A DNA stretch of 59,866 bases from Streptomyces sp. OR43 (GTDB taxonomy: Bacteria > Actinomycetota > Actinomycetes > Streptomycetales > Streptomycetaceae): contig NZ_RDBK01000008.1 in the NCBI RefSeq assembly GCF_008042275.1, forward strand, positions 422,438 to 482,303. Direction: 5' to 3'. This document shows positions 16,556 through 24,944 of the stretch, piece after piece. The stretch's first letter is position 1; each line of letters starts with the position of its first letter. Made by a program: the position numbers and the translations under genes. A model generated the notes under the pieces. It saw only the letters and a program-made list of their open reading frames with translations, ran no database searches and was not told the DNA's origin.

Positions 16556-17893
16556 ATGAGTCAGACCGTCACGGATTTCGAGGTCCACGACATCCGTTTT
16601 CCGACCTCGGAACAACTGGACGGTTCGGACGCCATGAACCCCGATCCCGACTACTCGGCCGCCTACGTCGTGCTGCGTACCGAGGGGGCGGACGGTGAAG
16701 GCGGGGGCATCGAGGGGCATGGCTTCTGTTTCACCATCGGGCGCGGCAACGAGGTCATGGCGGCCGCCATCGAGGCGCTGCGGCCCTATCTGACCGGACG
16801 GCCGGTGCCCCGTACCGCGGCCGACCTCGGCGAGCTGTACCGGGACCTCACGCACGATTCCCAACTGCGCTGGCTGGGACCCGAGAAGGGCGTGATGCAC
16901 ATGGCCGCCGGCGCGGTCCTCAACGCCGCCTGGGACCTGGCGGCCAAGTACGCGGGCAGACCCGTCTGGCAGTTCCTGGCCGGGATGACACCCGAGGAGC
17001 TCGTCTCCCTCGTCGACTTCCGCTACCTCACCGACGCCCTCACCCCCGAGGAGGCGCTCGCGATCCTGCGCGCCGCCGAGCCGGGCCGGGCCGAGCGCGC
17101 GGAGCGGCTGCGCGCCGAGGGATACCCGGCTTACACCACCTCGCCCGGCTGGCTCGGCTACTCCGACGACAAGCTGGTGCGGCTGGCCAAGGAGGCCGTC
17201 GCCGACGGCTTCACCCAGATCAAGCTGAAGGTCGGCGGTGACGTCGCCGACGACGTGCGCAGGCTCGCCCTCGCCCGGGACGCCGTCGGCGCCGGTGTCC
17301 GGATCGCCGTCGACGCCAACCAGCGCTGGGACGTCGCCGACGCGGTGGAGTGGATGACCGCGCTCGCGCCGTACGACCCGCACTGGATCGAGGAGCCGAC
17401 CAGCCCCGATGACATCCTCGGCCACGCCGCCGTGCGCGCCGGCCAGCCGGTCAAGGTCGCCACCGGTGAACACGTCGCCAACCGCGTCGTGTTCAAGCAA
17501 CTGCTCCAGGCCGGCGCCGTCGACTTCGTCCAGATCGACGCGGCACGTGTCGCCGGTGTCAACGAGAACCTGGCGATCCTGCTGCTCGCCGCCAAGTTCG
17601 GCGTGCCCGTCTGCCCGCACGCCGGTGGCGTCGGACTCTGCGAGCTCGTCCAGCACCTGGCGATGTTCGACTACGTGGCGGTCTCCGGTACCTGGGAGGA
17701 CCGGGTGATCGAGTACGTCGACCACCTCCACGAACACTTCGTCGAGCCCACCGTGATCGAGTCCGGGCGCTACACCGCTCCGGCGGCGCCGGGCTTCTCC
17801 GCCCGGATGCACCCCGAGTCGATCGCCGCACACCGCTACCCGGAGGGCCCCGTATGGCAGGCCCGCCGCACCAACGAGGAGGACGGCCGATGA
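16556..17893 (+). CDS. fucD: L-fuconate dehydratase
   Basis: Enolase-superfamily dehydratase, 445 residues, predicted to convert L-fuconate to 2-keto-3-deoxy-L-fuconate in non-phosphorylating L-fucose catabolism. The family-specific N terminus [18 protein letters not shown] is present. Active-site elements are KxK at K223/K225 (IKLKVGG), metal ligands in VDANQRW (Asp), IEEPTSPDD (Glu) and ATGEHVANR (Glu), then QIDAARVAG and the catalytic His in CPHAGGVGL. The match to the FucD/ENOSF1 group is stronger than to other mandelate-racemase subgroups. ATG 16556 follows GGGGGCG. The gene overlaps the SDR gene by 4 bp (ATGA), so it is the first gene of an operon. Confidence 0.88.
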   Translation: MSQTVTDFEVHDIRFPTSEQLDGSDAMNPDPDYSAAYVVLRTEGADGEGGGIEGHGFCFTIGRGNEVMAAAIEALRPYLTGRPVPRTAADLGELYRDLTHDSQLRWLGPEKGVMHMAAGAVLNAAWDLAAKYAGRPVWQFLAGMTPEELVSLVDFRYLTDALTPEEALAILRAAEPGRAERAERLRAEGYPAYTTSPGWLGYSDDKLVRLAKEAVADGFTQIKLKVGGDVADDVRRLALARDAVGAGVRIAVDANQRWDVADAVEWMTALAPYDPHWIEEPTSPDDILGHAAVRAGQPVKVATGEHVANRVVFKQLLQAGAVDFVQIDAARVAGVNENLAILLLAAKFGVPVCPHAGGVGLCELVQHLAMFDYVAVSGTWEDRVIEYVDHLHEHFVEPTVIESGRYTAPAAPGFSARMHPESIAAHRYPEGPVWQARRTNEEDGR

Positions 17894-18669
17894 CCGCCAC
17901 ACGCGACTTCGAGGGCATGAACGCACTGGTGACGGGCGGCGCCTCCGGTATCGGGGCAGCCGTCGCGACCATGCTGCTGGAGCGCGGGGCCCGCGTCGCG
18001 GTACTCGACCGGGAGACCGCCGGGGCACCCGAGGGCGTCCTGGCCGTGAAGGCGGACGTCACCGACGACGCCGCGGTCCGCGAGGCCGTCGACCGGGCCG
18101 CCGCCGAACTGGGCTCCCTGCACACGCTCGTGTCCAACGCGGGCATCGGTTCCATCGGCAGCGTCGAGGACAACGACGACGACGAGTGGACCCGCGTCCT
18201 GGACATCAACGTCGTCGGCATGGTCCGTACGGCACGGCACGCGCTCCCGCACCTGCGCAGGGCCGCAGCCGAGCGCCCGGGCGCCGTATCGATCACCCAG
18301 ACCTGCTCGATCGCCGCAACCGCCGGACTGCCCCAGCGCGCCCTGTACAGCGCGAGCAAGGGCGCCGTCCTGTCCCTGACGCTGGCCATGGCCGCCGACC
18401 ACGTCCGCGAGGGCATCCGCGTCAACTGCGTCAACCCGGGCACCGCGGACACCCCGTGGATCGGCCGGCTGCTCGGCCAGGCGGACGACCCGGGCGCCGA
18501 ACGCGCGGCGCTCAACGCCCGGCAGCCGCTGGGCCGGCTGGTCTCCGCCGACGAGGTGGCCGCCGCGATCCTCTACCTCGCCAGCCCCGCCGCGGCCTCC
18601 GTGACGGGCACGGCCCTGGCCGTCGACGGCGGAATGCAGGGCCTGCGCCTGCGCCCCGCCGACAGCTGA
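17890..18669 (+). CDS. SDR oxidoreductase, probable 2-keto-3-deoxy-L-fuconate dehydrogenase
   Basis: Short-chain dehydrogenase, 259 residues. Motifs: the cofactor glycine motif TGGASGIG at about 15-22, NAG (VSNAGIG), the catalytic Ser region [17 protein letters not shown] (Tyr and Lys) and the C-terminal VDGGM. D at the end of beta-2 (VAVLDRE) favours NAD+ over NADP+. Its overlap with the L-fuconate dehydratase gene (ATGA, with GAGGAGG upstream) points to oxidation of the dehydratase product to 2,4-diketo-3-deoxy-L-fuconate. That assignment comes from context rather than from specific residues. The fucose dehydrogenase, lactonase and final diketo-acid hydrolase of the pathway are not in this window. 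Confidence 0.8.
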   Translation: MTATRDFEGMNALVTGGASGIGAAVATMLLERGARVAVLDRETAGAPEGVLAVKADVTDDAAVREAVDRAAAELGSLHTLVSNAGIGSIGSVEDNDDDEWTRVLDINVVGMVRTARHALPHLRRAAAERPGAVSITQTCSIAATAGLPQRALYSASKGAVLSLTLAMAADHVREGIRVNCVNPGTADTPWIGRLLGQADDPGAERAALNARQPLGRLVSADEVAAAILYLASPAAASVTGTALAVDGGMQGLRLRPADS

Positions 18670-18679
18670 CCCGGGAGGC

Positions 18680-18707
18680 GCGGTCCGGACGGGACGGCCG
18701 GGACCGC
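18680..18707 (+). terminator. Intra-operon hairpin between the SDR and binding-protein genes
   Basis: GCGGTCC (18680-18686) pairs with GGACCGC (18701-18707), with extra inner pairs, in the 130-nt gap. It could be a partial terminator or could protect the 5' end of the binding-protein mRNA. Confidence 0.4.
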
Positions 18708-18799
18708 ACTTCTCACAGCATCCGCACCACCTGTACCACGCACCCCCGCAACGCCATCAGATCCTTCGAGCCGGTACTCCACAAAGGAACGGGACACCA

Positions 18800-19840
18800 A
18801 TGAGAGTGCGTACGACGAGTGCGGCGGCCTGCGCCGTGCTGCTGGCCGTCACTGCCCTTGCGGGCTGCAACCGCGAATCATCGGACAAGGGGGCGGGCAG
18901 CGAGAAGATCGGCATCGACCTGCCGCGCAGTGACAGCGACTTCTGGAACTCCTACCAGAACTACGTCGAGAAGGGGGTGAAGGACGGAGACGTCAAGGCA
19001 CTGCCGCTGACCAACTCCCAGAACGACATCGGCAAGCTCGTCGCCAACGTCCAGACCTTCACCGACCAGGGCGCCAAGGCCGTGGTGATGGCCCCGCAGG
19101 ACACCGGTGCGATAGCCGAGTCGCTCAACACGCTGAACGACAAGAAGATCCCCGTCATCAGCGTCGACACCCGCCCGGACAAGGGCGACATCTACATGGT
19201 GGTGCGCGCCGACAACAAGGCGTACGGGACGAACGCCTGCAAGTACCTCGGCGAGCAGCTGAAGGGCAAGGGCAAGGTCGTCGAGTTCCAGGGCGACCTG
19301 TCCTCGATCAACGGCCGCGACCGGTCCGAGGCCTTCAAGGCCTGCATGGACAAGGACTTCCCGGGCATCAAGGTGTTCGAGCTGGCCACCGACTGGAAGG
19401 GCGACGTCGCCTCCGCCAAGCTCCAGTCCACGCTGGCCGCACACCCCGACATCAACGGCATCTACATGCAGGCCGGCGGCGTCTTCCTGCAGCCGACCCT
19501 CGCGCTTCTGGAGCAGAAGAAGCTGCTGAAGCCGGCCGGTACCCCGGGCCACATCACGATCATCTCCAACGACGGCATCCCGGAGGAGTTCGACGCCATC
19601 AAGGCCGGGAAGATCGACGCGACGATCTCCCAGCCCGCCGACCTGTACGCGAAGTACGCGCTGTACTACGCCAAGGCGGCCCTGGCCGGGAAGACCTTCA
19701 AGGAAGGCCCCACCGACCACGACTCGAACATCATCAAGATCCCGAACGGCTTCGAGGACCAGCTCCCCGCGCCCCTGGTGACCAAGGACAACGTCGACGA
19801 CCCGAAGCTGTGGGCCAACCAGCTGGAAAAGAAGAGCTAG
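18800..19840 (+). CDS. Sugar ABC transporter substrate-binding lipoprotein (ribose type)
   Basis: A 346-residue periplasmic-binding-protein-1 (RbsB-like) protein exported as a lipoprotein: basic N terminus, hydrophobic core and lipobox LAGC near residue 23. The body has the two-lobed pattern of CUT2 binding proteins (IGIDLPRSDSDFWNSYQNYVEKGVKD, AVVMAPQDTGAIAESLNTLNDKKIPVISVDTRPD, GDLSSINGRDRSEAF, IISNDGIPEEFDAIKAGKIDATISQPADLYAKYALYYA). It is followed by its ATPase after 2 nt and then the permease. The position after L-fuconate enzymes suggests uptake of L-fucose, L-fuconate or a related 6-deoxy sugar; this is inference. AAGGAAC lies upstream of ATG 18800. Confidence 0.88.
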   Translation: MRVRTTSAAACAVLLAVTALAGCNRESSDKGAGSEKIGIDLPRSDSDFWNSYQNYVEKGVKDGDVKALPLTNSQNDIGKLVANVQTFTDQGAKAVVMAPQDTGAIAESLNTLNDKKIPVISVDTRPDKGDIYMVVRADNKAYGTNACKYLGEQLKGKGKVVEFQGDLSSINGRDRSEAFKACMDKDFPGIKVFELATDWKGDVASAKLQSTLAAHPDINGIYMQAGGVFLQPTLALLEQKKLLKPAGTPGHITIISNDGIPEEFDAIKAGKIDATISQPADLYAKYALYYAKAALAGKTFKEGPTDHDSNIIKIPNGFEDQLPAPLVTKDNVDDPKLWANQLEKKS

Positions 19841-19842
19841 TC

Positions 19843-21363
19843 ATGGACCAGGGACCACCACCTGCCGTACAGGCGGAAGGCGTCGTCAAGCGCTTCGGGC
19901 CGACCGTGGCGCTCGACGGGGTGAAGCTCACGGTGCGGCCCGGGGAGTCGCACGCGCTCGTCGGACGCAACGGCGCGGGCAAGTCGACGCTGGTCAGCGT
20001 GCTGACCGGCCTCCACAAGGCGGACGCGGGCACGGTCACGTTCGGCGGGGAACCCGCGCCCGCCTTCGGGGACACCGCGGCCTGGCAGTCGAAGGTCGCC
20101 TGTGTCTACCAGAAGTCCATGGTCGTCCCCGAGCTGACCGTCGCGGAGAACCTCTTCCTCAACCGGTTCGACGAGAAGTCCCGCTGGATCAGCTGGGGGA
20201 GGCTGCGCAGACGTGCGGAGCGGCTCCTCGCCGACTACGGCGTCCAGGTCGACCCGAACACCCGGGCGCGCGATCTCGCGGTCGAGCAGCGGCAGTTCGT
20301 CGAGATCGCCCGCGCGCTGTCCTTCGGCGCCCGGCTGATCATCCTCGACGAACCGACCGCCCAGCTCGACGCCCGGGGCATCGGCCGGCTCTTCGACAAG
20401 CTCCGGGAACTGCAGGACCAGGGAGTGGCGTTCCTGTTCATCTCGCACCATCTGCAGGAGGTCTACGAGCTGTGCACGGCGGTCACCGTCTACCGCGACG
20501 CCCGCCATGTCATGACCGCCCCGGTGGCCGACGTCACGAAGGACGATCTGGTGTCGGCGATGACGGGAGAGGCGTCCGGCGGCGCCGTCGCCTGGCACGC
20601 CTCCGGCACGGCCACGCCGCCCAGCCCGTCGGCGGAGCCCGTCCTGCGGACCCAGGGGCTCACCCTGGACGGCTGGTTCGCACCGGTGGACCTCCAGGTC
20701 CGCCCCGGTGAGGTGCTCGGTCTGGCCGGTTCCGCGGCCAGCGGCAACACCGCGCTGGGCGAGGTACTGGCGGGCATGCGCAAGGCGGACGGCGGCACAG
20801 TGCGGGTGCACGGCAAGGACGTGCGGCCGGGAAGCGTGCCGCACGCGCTGGACGCCGGGATCGGCTACATCCCCGAGGACCGGCACGACCAGGGACTCGT
20901 CCTCGGGCGCAGCGTCGCCGAGAACGCCACCCTCACGGTCACCGACCAGCTCGGCCCGTGGGGGACCGTACTGCCCTCCCGTACCCGGGAGTTCGCCCGG
21001 GCCATGATCAGCTCGCTGGACATCAAGACCCAGGGACCCGAACAGGCCGTCTCCGGGCTCTCCGGCGGCAACCAGCAGAAGGTGGTGGTCGCCCGGGCGC
21101 TGGCCCGCAAGCCCAGCGTGCTGGTCGCGGTCCGGCCCACCGCGGGGGTGGACATCAAGTCCAAGGACGCGCTCCTCGGAGTCGTACGGCAGGTCGCCGA
21201 CGAGGGCAACGCCGCAGTGATCATCTCCGACGAGCTGGACGACCTACGGGTCTGCGACCGCGTACTCGCCCTGTTCCACGGCCGGGTGGTCGAGACATTC
21301 GCAAGCGGGTGGGCCGACGGAGAACTCGTCGCCGCCATGGAAGGTGTGGGGGAAAGGGAATGA
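19843..21363 (+). CDS. Sugar ABC transporter ATP-binding protein, tandem domains, degenerate second site
   Basis: RbsA/XylG-type protein of 506 residues with two fused nucleotide-binding domains. Domain 1 is intact: Walker A GRNGAGKS at 41-48, signature-like DLAVEQRQFVEIARAL, Walker B LIILDEPT with D169 and E170, and His loop ISHHL. Domain 2 (after about 265) has the usual degenerate Walker A (GSAASGNTA) and a good signature LSGGNQQKVV, but its Walker B reads VLVAVRPTAGVD, with V430 and R431 where Asp and Glu are expected. So probably only the first site hydrolyses ATP. The start ATG 19843 lies 2 nt after the previous stop; the gene overlaps the permease gene by 4 bp. Confidence 0.88.
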   Translation: MDQGPPPAVQAEGVVKRFGPTVALDGVKLTVRPGESHALVGRNGAGKSTLVSVLTGLHKADAGTVTFGGEPAPAFGDTAAWQSKVACVYQKSMVVPELTVAENLFLNRFDEKSRWISWGRLRRRAERLLADYGVQVDPNTRARDLAVEQRQFVEIARALSFGARLIILDEPTAQLDARGIGRLFDKLRELQDQGVAFLFISHHLQEVYELCTAVTVYRDARHVMTAPVADVTKDDLVSAMTGEASGGAVAWHASGTATPPSPSAEPVLRTQGLTLDGWFAPVDLQVRPGEVLGLAGSAASGNTALGEVLAGMRKADGGTVRVHGKDVRPGSVPHALDAGIGYIPEDRHDQGLVLGRSVAENATLTVTDQLGPWGTVLPSRTREFARAMISSLDIKTQGPEQAVSGLSGGNQQKVVVARALARKPSVLVAVRPTAGVDIKSKDALLGVVRQVADEGNAAVIISDELDDLRVCDRVLALFHGRVVETFASGWADGELVAAMEGVGERE

Positions 21364-22412
21364 CCGGCACGGTAAGGCCCCCGGCGGCCGAAGAGATCGA
21401 GAGCGCGCTGAAGGGTCCGCTCGCGGGCGACGGCCCGCTGGACCGGCTGAAGCTGATCCGGTGGAGCGACTTCTCGCTGGTACCGGTGATCCTGGTGGTG
21501 ATGCTGGTCGGATTCATCGTCTCGCCGGTGTTCCTGACCTCCCAGAACCTGATCAACGTCGTCCAGCAGTCCTCCGAGCTCAGCCTGCTGGTGCTCGCCC
21601 AGGCCTTCATCCTGATCTGCGGGCGGATGGACCTGTCACTGGAGTCGACGATCGGCATCGCGCCCGTCATCGCGCTGTGGCTGGTGCTGCCCGGCGGTGG
21701 TGACCGGTTCGCCGGTCTGGGGGTGATGCCGGGCTGGACGGCGGTCCCGCTCTGCCTGCTGGCGGGAGTGGCGATCGGCGCCTTCAACGGCTTCCTGATG
21801 CTGAAACTGCGCGTCAACGGCTTCATCGCGACGCTCGGCATGCTGATGATGCTGCGGGGCCTCCACAACGGCATCACCGAGGGCAAGTCGATCATCGACG
21901 TCCCCGCCTCCTTCAGCTACCTGGGCAAGGCCTCCTGGCTCGGCGCACCGGCGGCCGTCTGGATCTGCCTGGCGCTGTTCGCCGTCGGCGGCGCCGTGCT
22001 GGCCTGGACGCGGCACGGGCGCTCGCTCTACGCGATCGGCGGCAACCCGGAGGCCGCGCGGGCCGCCGGTATCCGCGTCGACCGTGTCACCTGGATCGTC
22101 CTGGCGATCGGCGGGCTGCTCGCGGCCTTCGCCGGCATCCTCTACACCGGCCACTACGGATCGGTCGGGGCCACGCAGGGCAAGGACATGATCTTCGACG
22201 TCATGGCGGCCGCCGTGATCGGCGGAATCGGTCTGAAGGGAGGCCGCGGCACCATCTTCGGCGCGCTCACCGGCGTCCTCACCCTTCGGCTGGTCGTCAA
22301 CGTGATGACCCTGGCCGGTGTCCCGGGCCAGTGGGAGAAGTTCCTCAACGGCGCCATCATCCTCGTCGCCCTGGTCGCCTCGCGCTACGCCAGCCGCGAG
22401 GAACAGGACTGA
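21360..22412 (+). CDS. Sugar ABC transporter permease (ribose type)
   Basis: RbsC-like integral membrane protein of 350 residues with about 8-10 hydrophobic segments. The CUT2 permease loop is clear: GRSLYAIGGNPEAARAAGI (coupling motif), with GATQGKDMIFDVMAAAVIGGIGLKGGRGTIFGALTGV near the C terminus. The N-terminal 35 residues are cytoplasmic and charged. It is the last gene of the fuconate operon. ATG 21360 overlaps the ATPase stop (ATGA) with GGGAAAGGG upstream. As in many CUT2 systems a single permease gene is present, implying a homodimer. A strong terminator follows. Confidence 0.9.
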   Translation: MTGTVRPPAAEEIESALKGPLAGDGPLDRLKLIRWSDFSLVPVILVVMLVGFIVSPVFLTSQNLINVVQQSSELSLLVLAQAFILICGRMDLSLESTIGIAPVIALWLVLPGGGDRFAGLGVMPGWTAVPLCLLAGVAIGAFNGFLMLKLRVNGFIATLGMLMMLRGLHNGITEGKSIIDVPASFSYLGKASWLGAPAAVWICLALFAVGGAVLAWTRHGRSLYAIGGNPEAARAAGIRVDRVTWIVLAIGGLLAAFAGILYTGHYGSVGATQGKDMIFDVMAAAVIGGIGLKGGRGTIFGALTGVLTLRLVVNVMTLAGVPGQWEKFLNGAIILVALVASRYASREEQD

Positions 22413-22463
22413 CCGTCCGGCCTCGCCGGCGTTCGAGGCGCGGGGTCCGGGGCGGAGCCCCGG
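22413..22463. repeat. Dispersed Streptomyces intergenic repeat
   Basis: The sequence from the permease stop to CCGGGGC-GGA-GCCCCGG (hairpin 22447-22463) resembles the GTCCGGCCTCGCCGGCGTT... intergenic element I recall from many places in Streptomyces genomes. No second copy was noticed in this window. Confidence 0.5.
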
Positions 22464-22467
22464 TGAC

Positions 22468-22507
22468 GGGAAGGGGCGGGCCGGGGAAACCCCGCCCGCC
22501 CCTTCCC
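22468..22507. terminator. Terminator between the permease and FadR-type genes
   Basis: A 13-bp outer stem (22468-22480 with 22495-22507) and a 5-bp inner stem with an AAA loop. It lies between convergent genes, so it can act on both. Confidence 0.85.
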
Positions 22508-22523
22508 GCTGCCGCACGCGCGG

Positions 22524-23195
22524 CTACAGCGTCGACCGCAGCCACTGCTCCACGCTGGCGACATGCACCGTCGCCCACGCCCGCGCCGCCTCCGCGTCGC
22601 GGTCCCGCAGCGCCGAGAGGATCGCCCGGTGCTCGTGGAGCGTGCGGCTCACCGCGTCCTCCTGGGTCAGCCCGCGCCACACCCGCGCCCGGGTCGTCGG
22701 ACCCGAAAGGCCGTCGAGCAGCGAGCAGAGCACCGAGTTGCCGGACGACTGCACGATGCCGCGGTGGAACTCCAGATCGCAGGCCACCAGCTCCTCGACC
22801 GAGGGGTGCTCGCCCAGCGCGTCCAGCTGGGCGCTCAGCGCGTCCAGCTGCTCCTCGCCGATGCGGCTCGCCGCCATCGCGGTCGCCGCCGGCTCCAGGA
22901 TCCGGCGGACCGCCAGGAACTCCAGCACCGTGTCGTCGCGGTGGAAGTCCACCACGAAGCTCAGCGCCTCCAGCAGCAGCTGGGGGTCCAGGCTCGTGAC
23001 GTACGTGCCGTCGCCCTGCCGTACGTCGAGAATGCGGATGAGCGACAGGGCGCGCACCGCCTCCCGCAGCGAGTTGCGGGACAGACCGAGCTCCGCGGCG
23101 AGTTCGCTCTCCTTGGGGAGGCGATCGCCGGGCCGTAGCGCACCCGAGACGATCATTCCCTTGATCTTCTCGATGGCCTCGTCAGTGACAGCCAT
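22524..23195 (-). CDS. FadR/GntR-family regulator of the L-fuconate operon
   Basis: Transcriptional regulator of 223 residues. The GntR winged helix is at 1-70 (GDRLPKESELAAELGLSRNSLREAVRAL, then the GTYVT wing). The C-terminal FCD ligand domain carries metal-binding motifs DLEFHRGIV, HEHRAIL and ATVHVASVEQWL. FCD regulators usually sense carboxylic or sugar acids, so L-fuconate or its keto-deoxy derivative is a good effector candidate. The palindrome ACATC-C-GATGT is 14 bp before its ATG, and matching sites lie upstream of fucD, supporting autoregulation and control of the convergent operon. ATG 23195 was chosen as the conserved N terminus; a GGAGG is visible on the minus strand. Confidence 0.88.
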   Translation of the reverse strand: MAVTDEAIEKIKGMIVSGALRPGDRLPKESELAAELGLSRNSLREAVRALSLIRILDVRQGDGTYVTSLDPQLLLEALSFVVDFHRDDTVLEFLAVRRILEPAATAMAASRIGEEQLDALSAQLDALGEHPSVEELVACDLEFHRGIVQSSGNSVLCSLLDGLSGPTTRARVWRGLTQEDAVSRTLHEHRAILSALRDRDAEAARAWATVHVASVEQWLRSTL

Positions 23196-23208
23196 GGGCG
23201 ACCTCCAG

Positions 23209-23219
23209 ACATCCGATGT
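23209..23219. promoter_or_regulatory. FadR-type operator, autoregulatory
   Basis: ACATC-C-GATGT, perfect 5-bp arms. The minus strand reads GATACATCGGATGTC here, sharing ATACATCGGATG with 16503-16514 upstream of fucD. Confidence 0.65.
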
Positions 23220-23283
23220 ATCGCACCATTATGCGTGCCCACGGACAGCCGGTACGCCCATCGGAGGAATCGGCGCACGCGAA

Positions 23284-23313
23284 GGGGGCGGCGCCCCGCC
23301 GGCCGCCGCCCCC
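23284..23313 (-). terminator. Terminator after glpD
   Basis: A 10-bp stem (23284-23293 with 23304-23313), a 10-nt loop, 11 nt beyond the glpD stop on the minus strand. Confidence 0.7.
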
Positions 23314-23324
23314 GTTCACCCGTG

Positions 23325-24938
23325 TCAGCTCCTCCGCTCGCCCAGCACCGACTCGACGCCGGCCCGGACCTCGTCCGTCGCCAGACCCCGGATCGTCAGT
23401 GTCGTCCGGCGCCGCAGCACGTCGTCCGCGGTCTCGGCCCACTCGTGGTCCCGCGCGTAGGCGACCTGCGCCCAGATCTCCGGTGCGTCGGGGTGGACGC
23501 GCTTCGCGAGGTCCGGGTTCTCGTTGGCCAGCCGGGCGATGTCGAAGGACAGCGAACCGTAGTGCGTGGCCAGGTGCCGTGCCGTGTCGGCGGACATCCG
23601 CGGGCCCGGCGTACCGCCGTCGACCAGCAGCCGGTGCGCCACCGCGTTCGGGTTGGCGATGCCGGGCAGCGGGAGCTTCCTCGGCAGCCGCGAGACCGGC
23701 TCCATGTCCTCGCCGAGCGGATGCCCGGGGAGCGCGGCCAGCTTGGTCATCACGGTGCGGCCGATGTGGCGGAACGTCGTCCACTTGCCGCCCGCCACCG
23801 ACAGCATCCCGCCGCGGCCCTCGGTCACGACCGTCTCGCGCTTGGCCTTGGACGTGTCACCGGGACCGCCCGGCAGCACCCGCAGCCCCGCGAAGGAGTA
23901 CGTGATGAGATCGCGCGACAGCTGCTGGTCCCGGACGGAGAACGCCGCCTCGTCCAGGATCTGCGCGGTGTCCTTCTCGGTCACCGAGACGTCCGCCGGG
24001 TCGCCCTCGTACTCCTCGTCCGTCGTACCGAGCAGCAGCATGTCCTCCCACGGCAGGGCGAACGTGATGCGGTACTTGTCGATCGGCGTGGCCAGGGCGG
24101 CCTTCCAGGGGCGGGTGCGCTTGAGCACCAGGTGCGCGCCCTTGGACAGACGTATCGACGGGGCCGCGTCGGGGTCCTCCAGCTTCCGCAGGTGGTCGAC
24201 CCACGGTCCGGTGGCGTTCAGCACCAGCCGGGCGTTGACGCCGAACTCCGTGCCGTCCGTACGGTCCTCCAGGTCCGCGCCCGTCACCCGGCCCCTGGTG
24301 AACCGCAGCCCGGTCACCGCCGCGTGGTTGAGGACGGTCGCCCCCGCCTCGACGGCCGCGCGGACCGTCATCAGCGCCATCCGCGCGTCGTTCATCTGGT
24401 CGTCGCCGTACACCGCGACGGCCTTCAGGTTGTCCGTACGCAGCTCCGGCACATCGCGCTGCGCCTTCGCCGGGCTGATCACATGGCCGACTCCGTCCCC
24501 GAAGGCGGACAGGGCCGAGTACGCGAACACGCCCGCGCCGAGCTTCGCCGCGCCGTGCGGCCCGCCCTTGTAGACGGGGAGATAGAAGGTGAGCGGGTTG
24601 GCCAGGTGCGGGGCCACCTGACGGGATACCGCACGGCGCTCGAAGTGGTTCTCCGCGACCAGCTTCACCGCGCCGGTCTGCAGGTAGCGCAGACCGCCGT
24701 GGAGCAGCTTGGAGGAGGCGGAGGAGGTGGCGCCGGCGAAGTCGCCGGCGTCCACCAGGGCCACCCGCAGTCCGGACTGTGCGGCGTGCCAGGCGGTGGA
24801 GATGCCCAGAATGCCGCCACCGATGACCAGGAGGTCGTACGTCGCCTTGGAGAGCTGCTCCCGTGTCTCGGCGCGGCTCGGAAGGGAGCCGGAGGCCGGG
24901 TGCGTCCCGAGGGCGGGGACGCTCTGCAGGGTGGTCAT
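23325..24938 (-). CDS. glpD: Glycerol-3-phosphate dehydrogenase (gylB)
   Basis: FAD-dependent, membrane-associated glycerol-3-phosphate dehydrogenase, 537 residues, oxidising G3P to dihydroxyacetone phosphate with electrons passed to quinone. The FAD dinucleotide fold is at about 35-50 (YDLLVIGGGILGISTAWHAA), followed by TSSASSKLLHGGLRYLQ, the conserved substrate/FAD region of GlpD. The C-terminal helical cap domain begins near 400 (ARHLATHYGSLSFDIARLA). It is the last gene of glpF-glpK-glpD, starting 6 nt after the glpK stop, so it is tightly coupled. It corresponds to gylB in the S. coelicolor gyl operon. Confidence 0.95.
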   Translation of the reverse strand: MTTLQSVPALGTHPASGSLPSRAETREQLSKATYDLLVIGGGILGISTAWHAAQSGLRVALVDAGDFAGATSSASSKLLHGGLRYLQTGAVKLVAENHFERRAVSRQVAPHLANPLTFYLPVYKGGPHGAAKLGAGVFAYSALSAFGDGVGHVISPAKAQRDVPELRTDNLKAVAVYGDDQMNDARMALMTVRAAVEAGATVLNHAAVTGLRFTRGRVTGADLEDRTDGTEFGVNARLVLNATGPWVDHLRKLEDPDAAPSIRLSKGAHLVLKRTRPWKAALATPIDKYRITFALPWEDMLLLGTTDEEYEGDPADVSVTEKDTAQILDEAAFSVRDQQLSRDLITYSFAGLRVLPGGPGDTSKAKRETVVTEGRGGMLSVAGGKWTTFRHIGRTVMTKLAALPGHPLGEDMEPVSRLPRKLPLPGIANPNAVAHRLLVDGGTPGPRMSADTARHLATHYGSLSFDIARLANENPDLAKRVHPDAPEIWAQVAYARDHEWAETADDVLRRRTTLTIRGLATDEVRAGVESVLGERRS

Positions 24939-24944
24939 GTGTGT

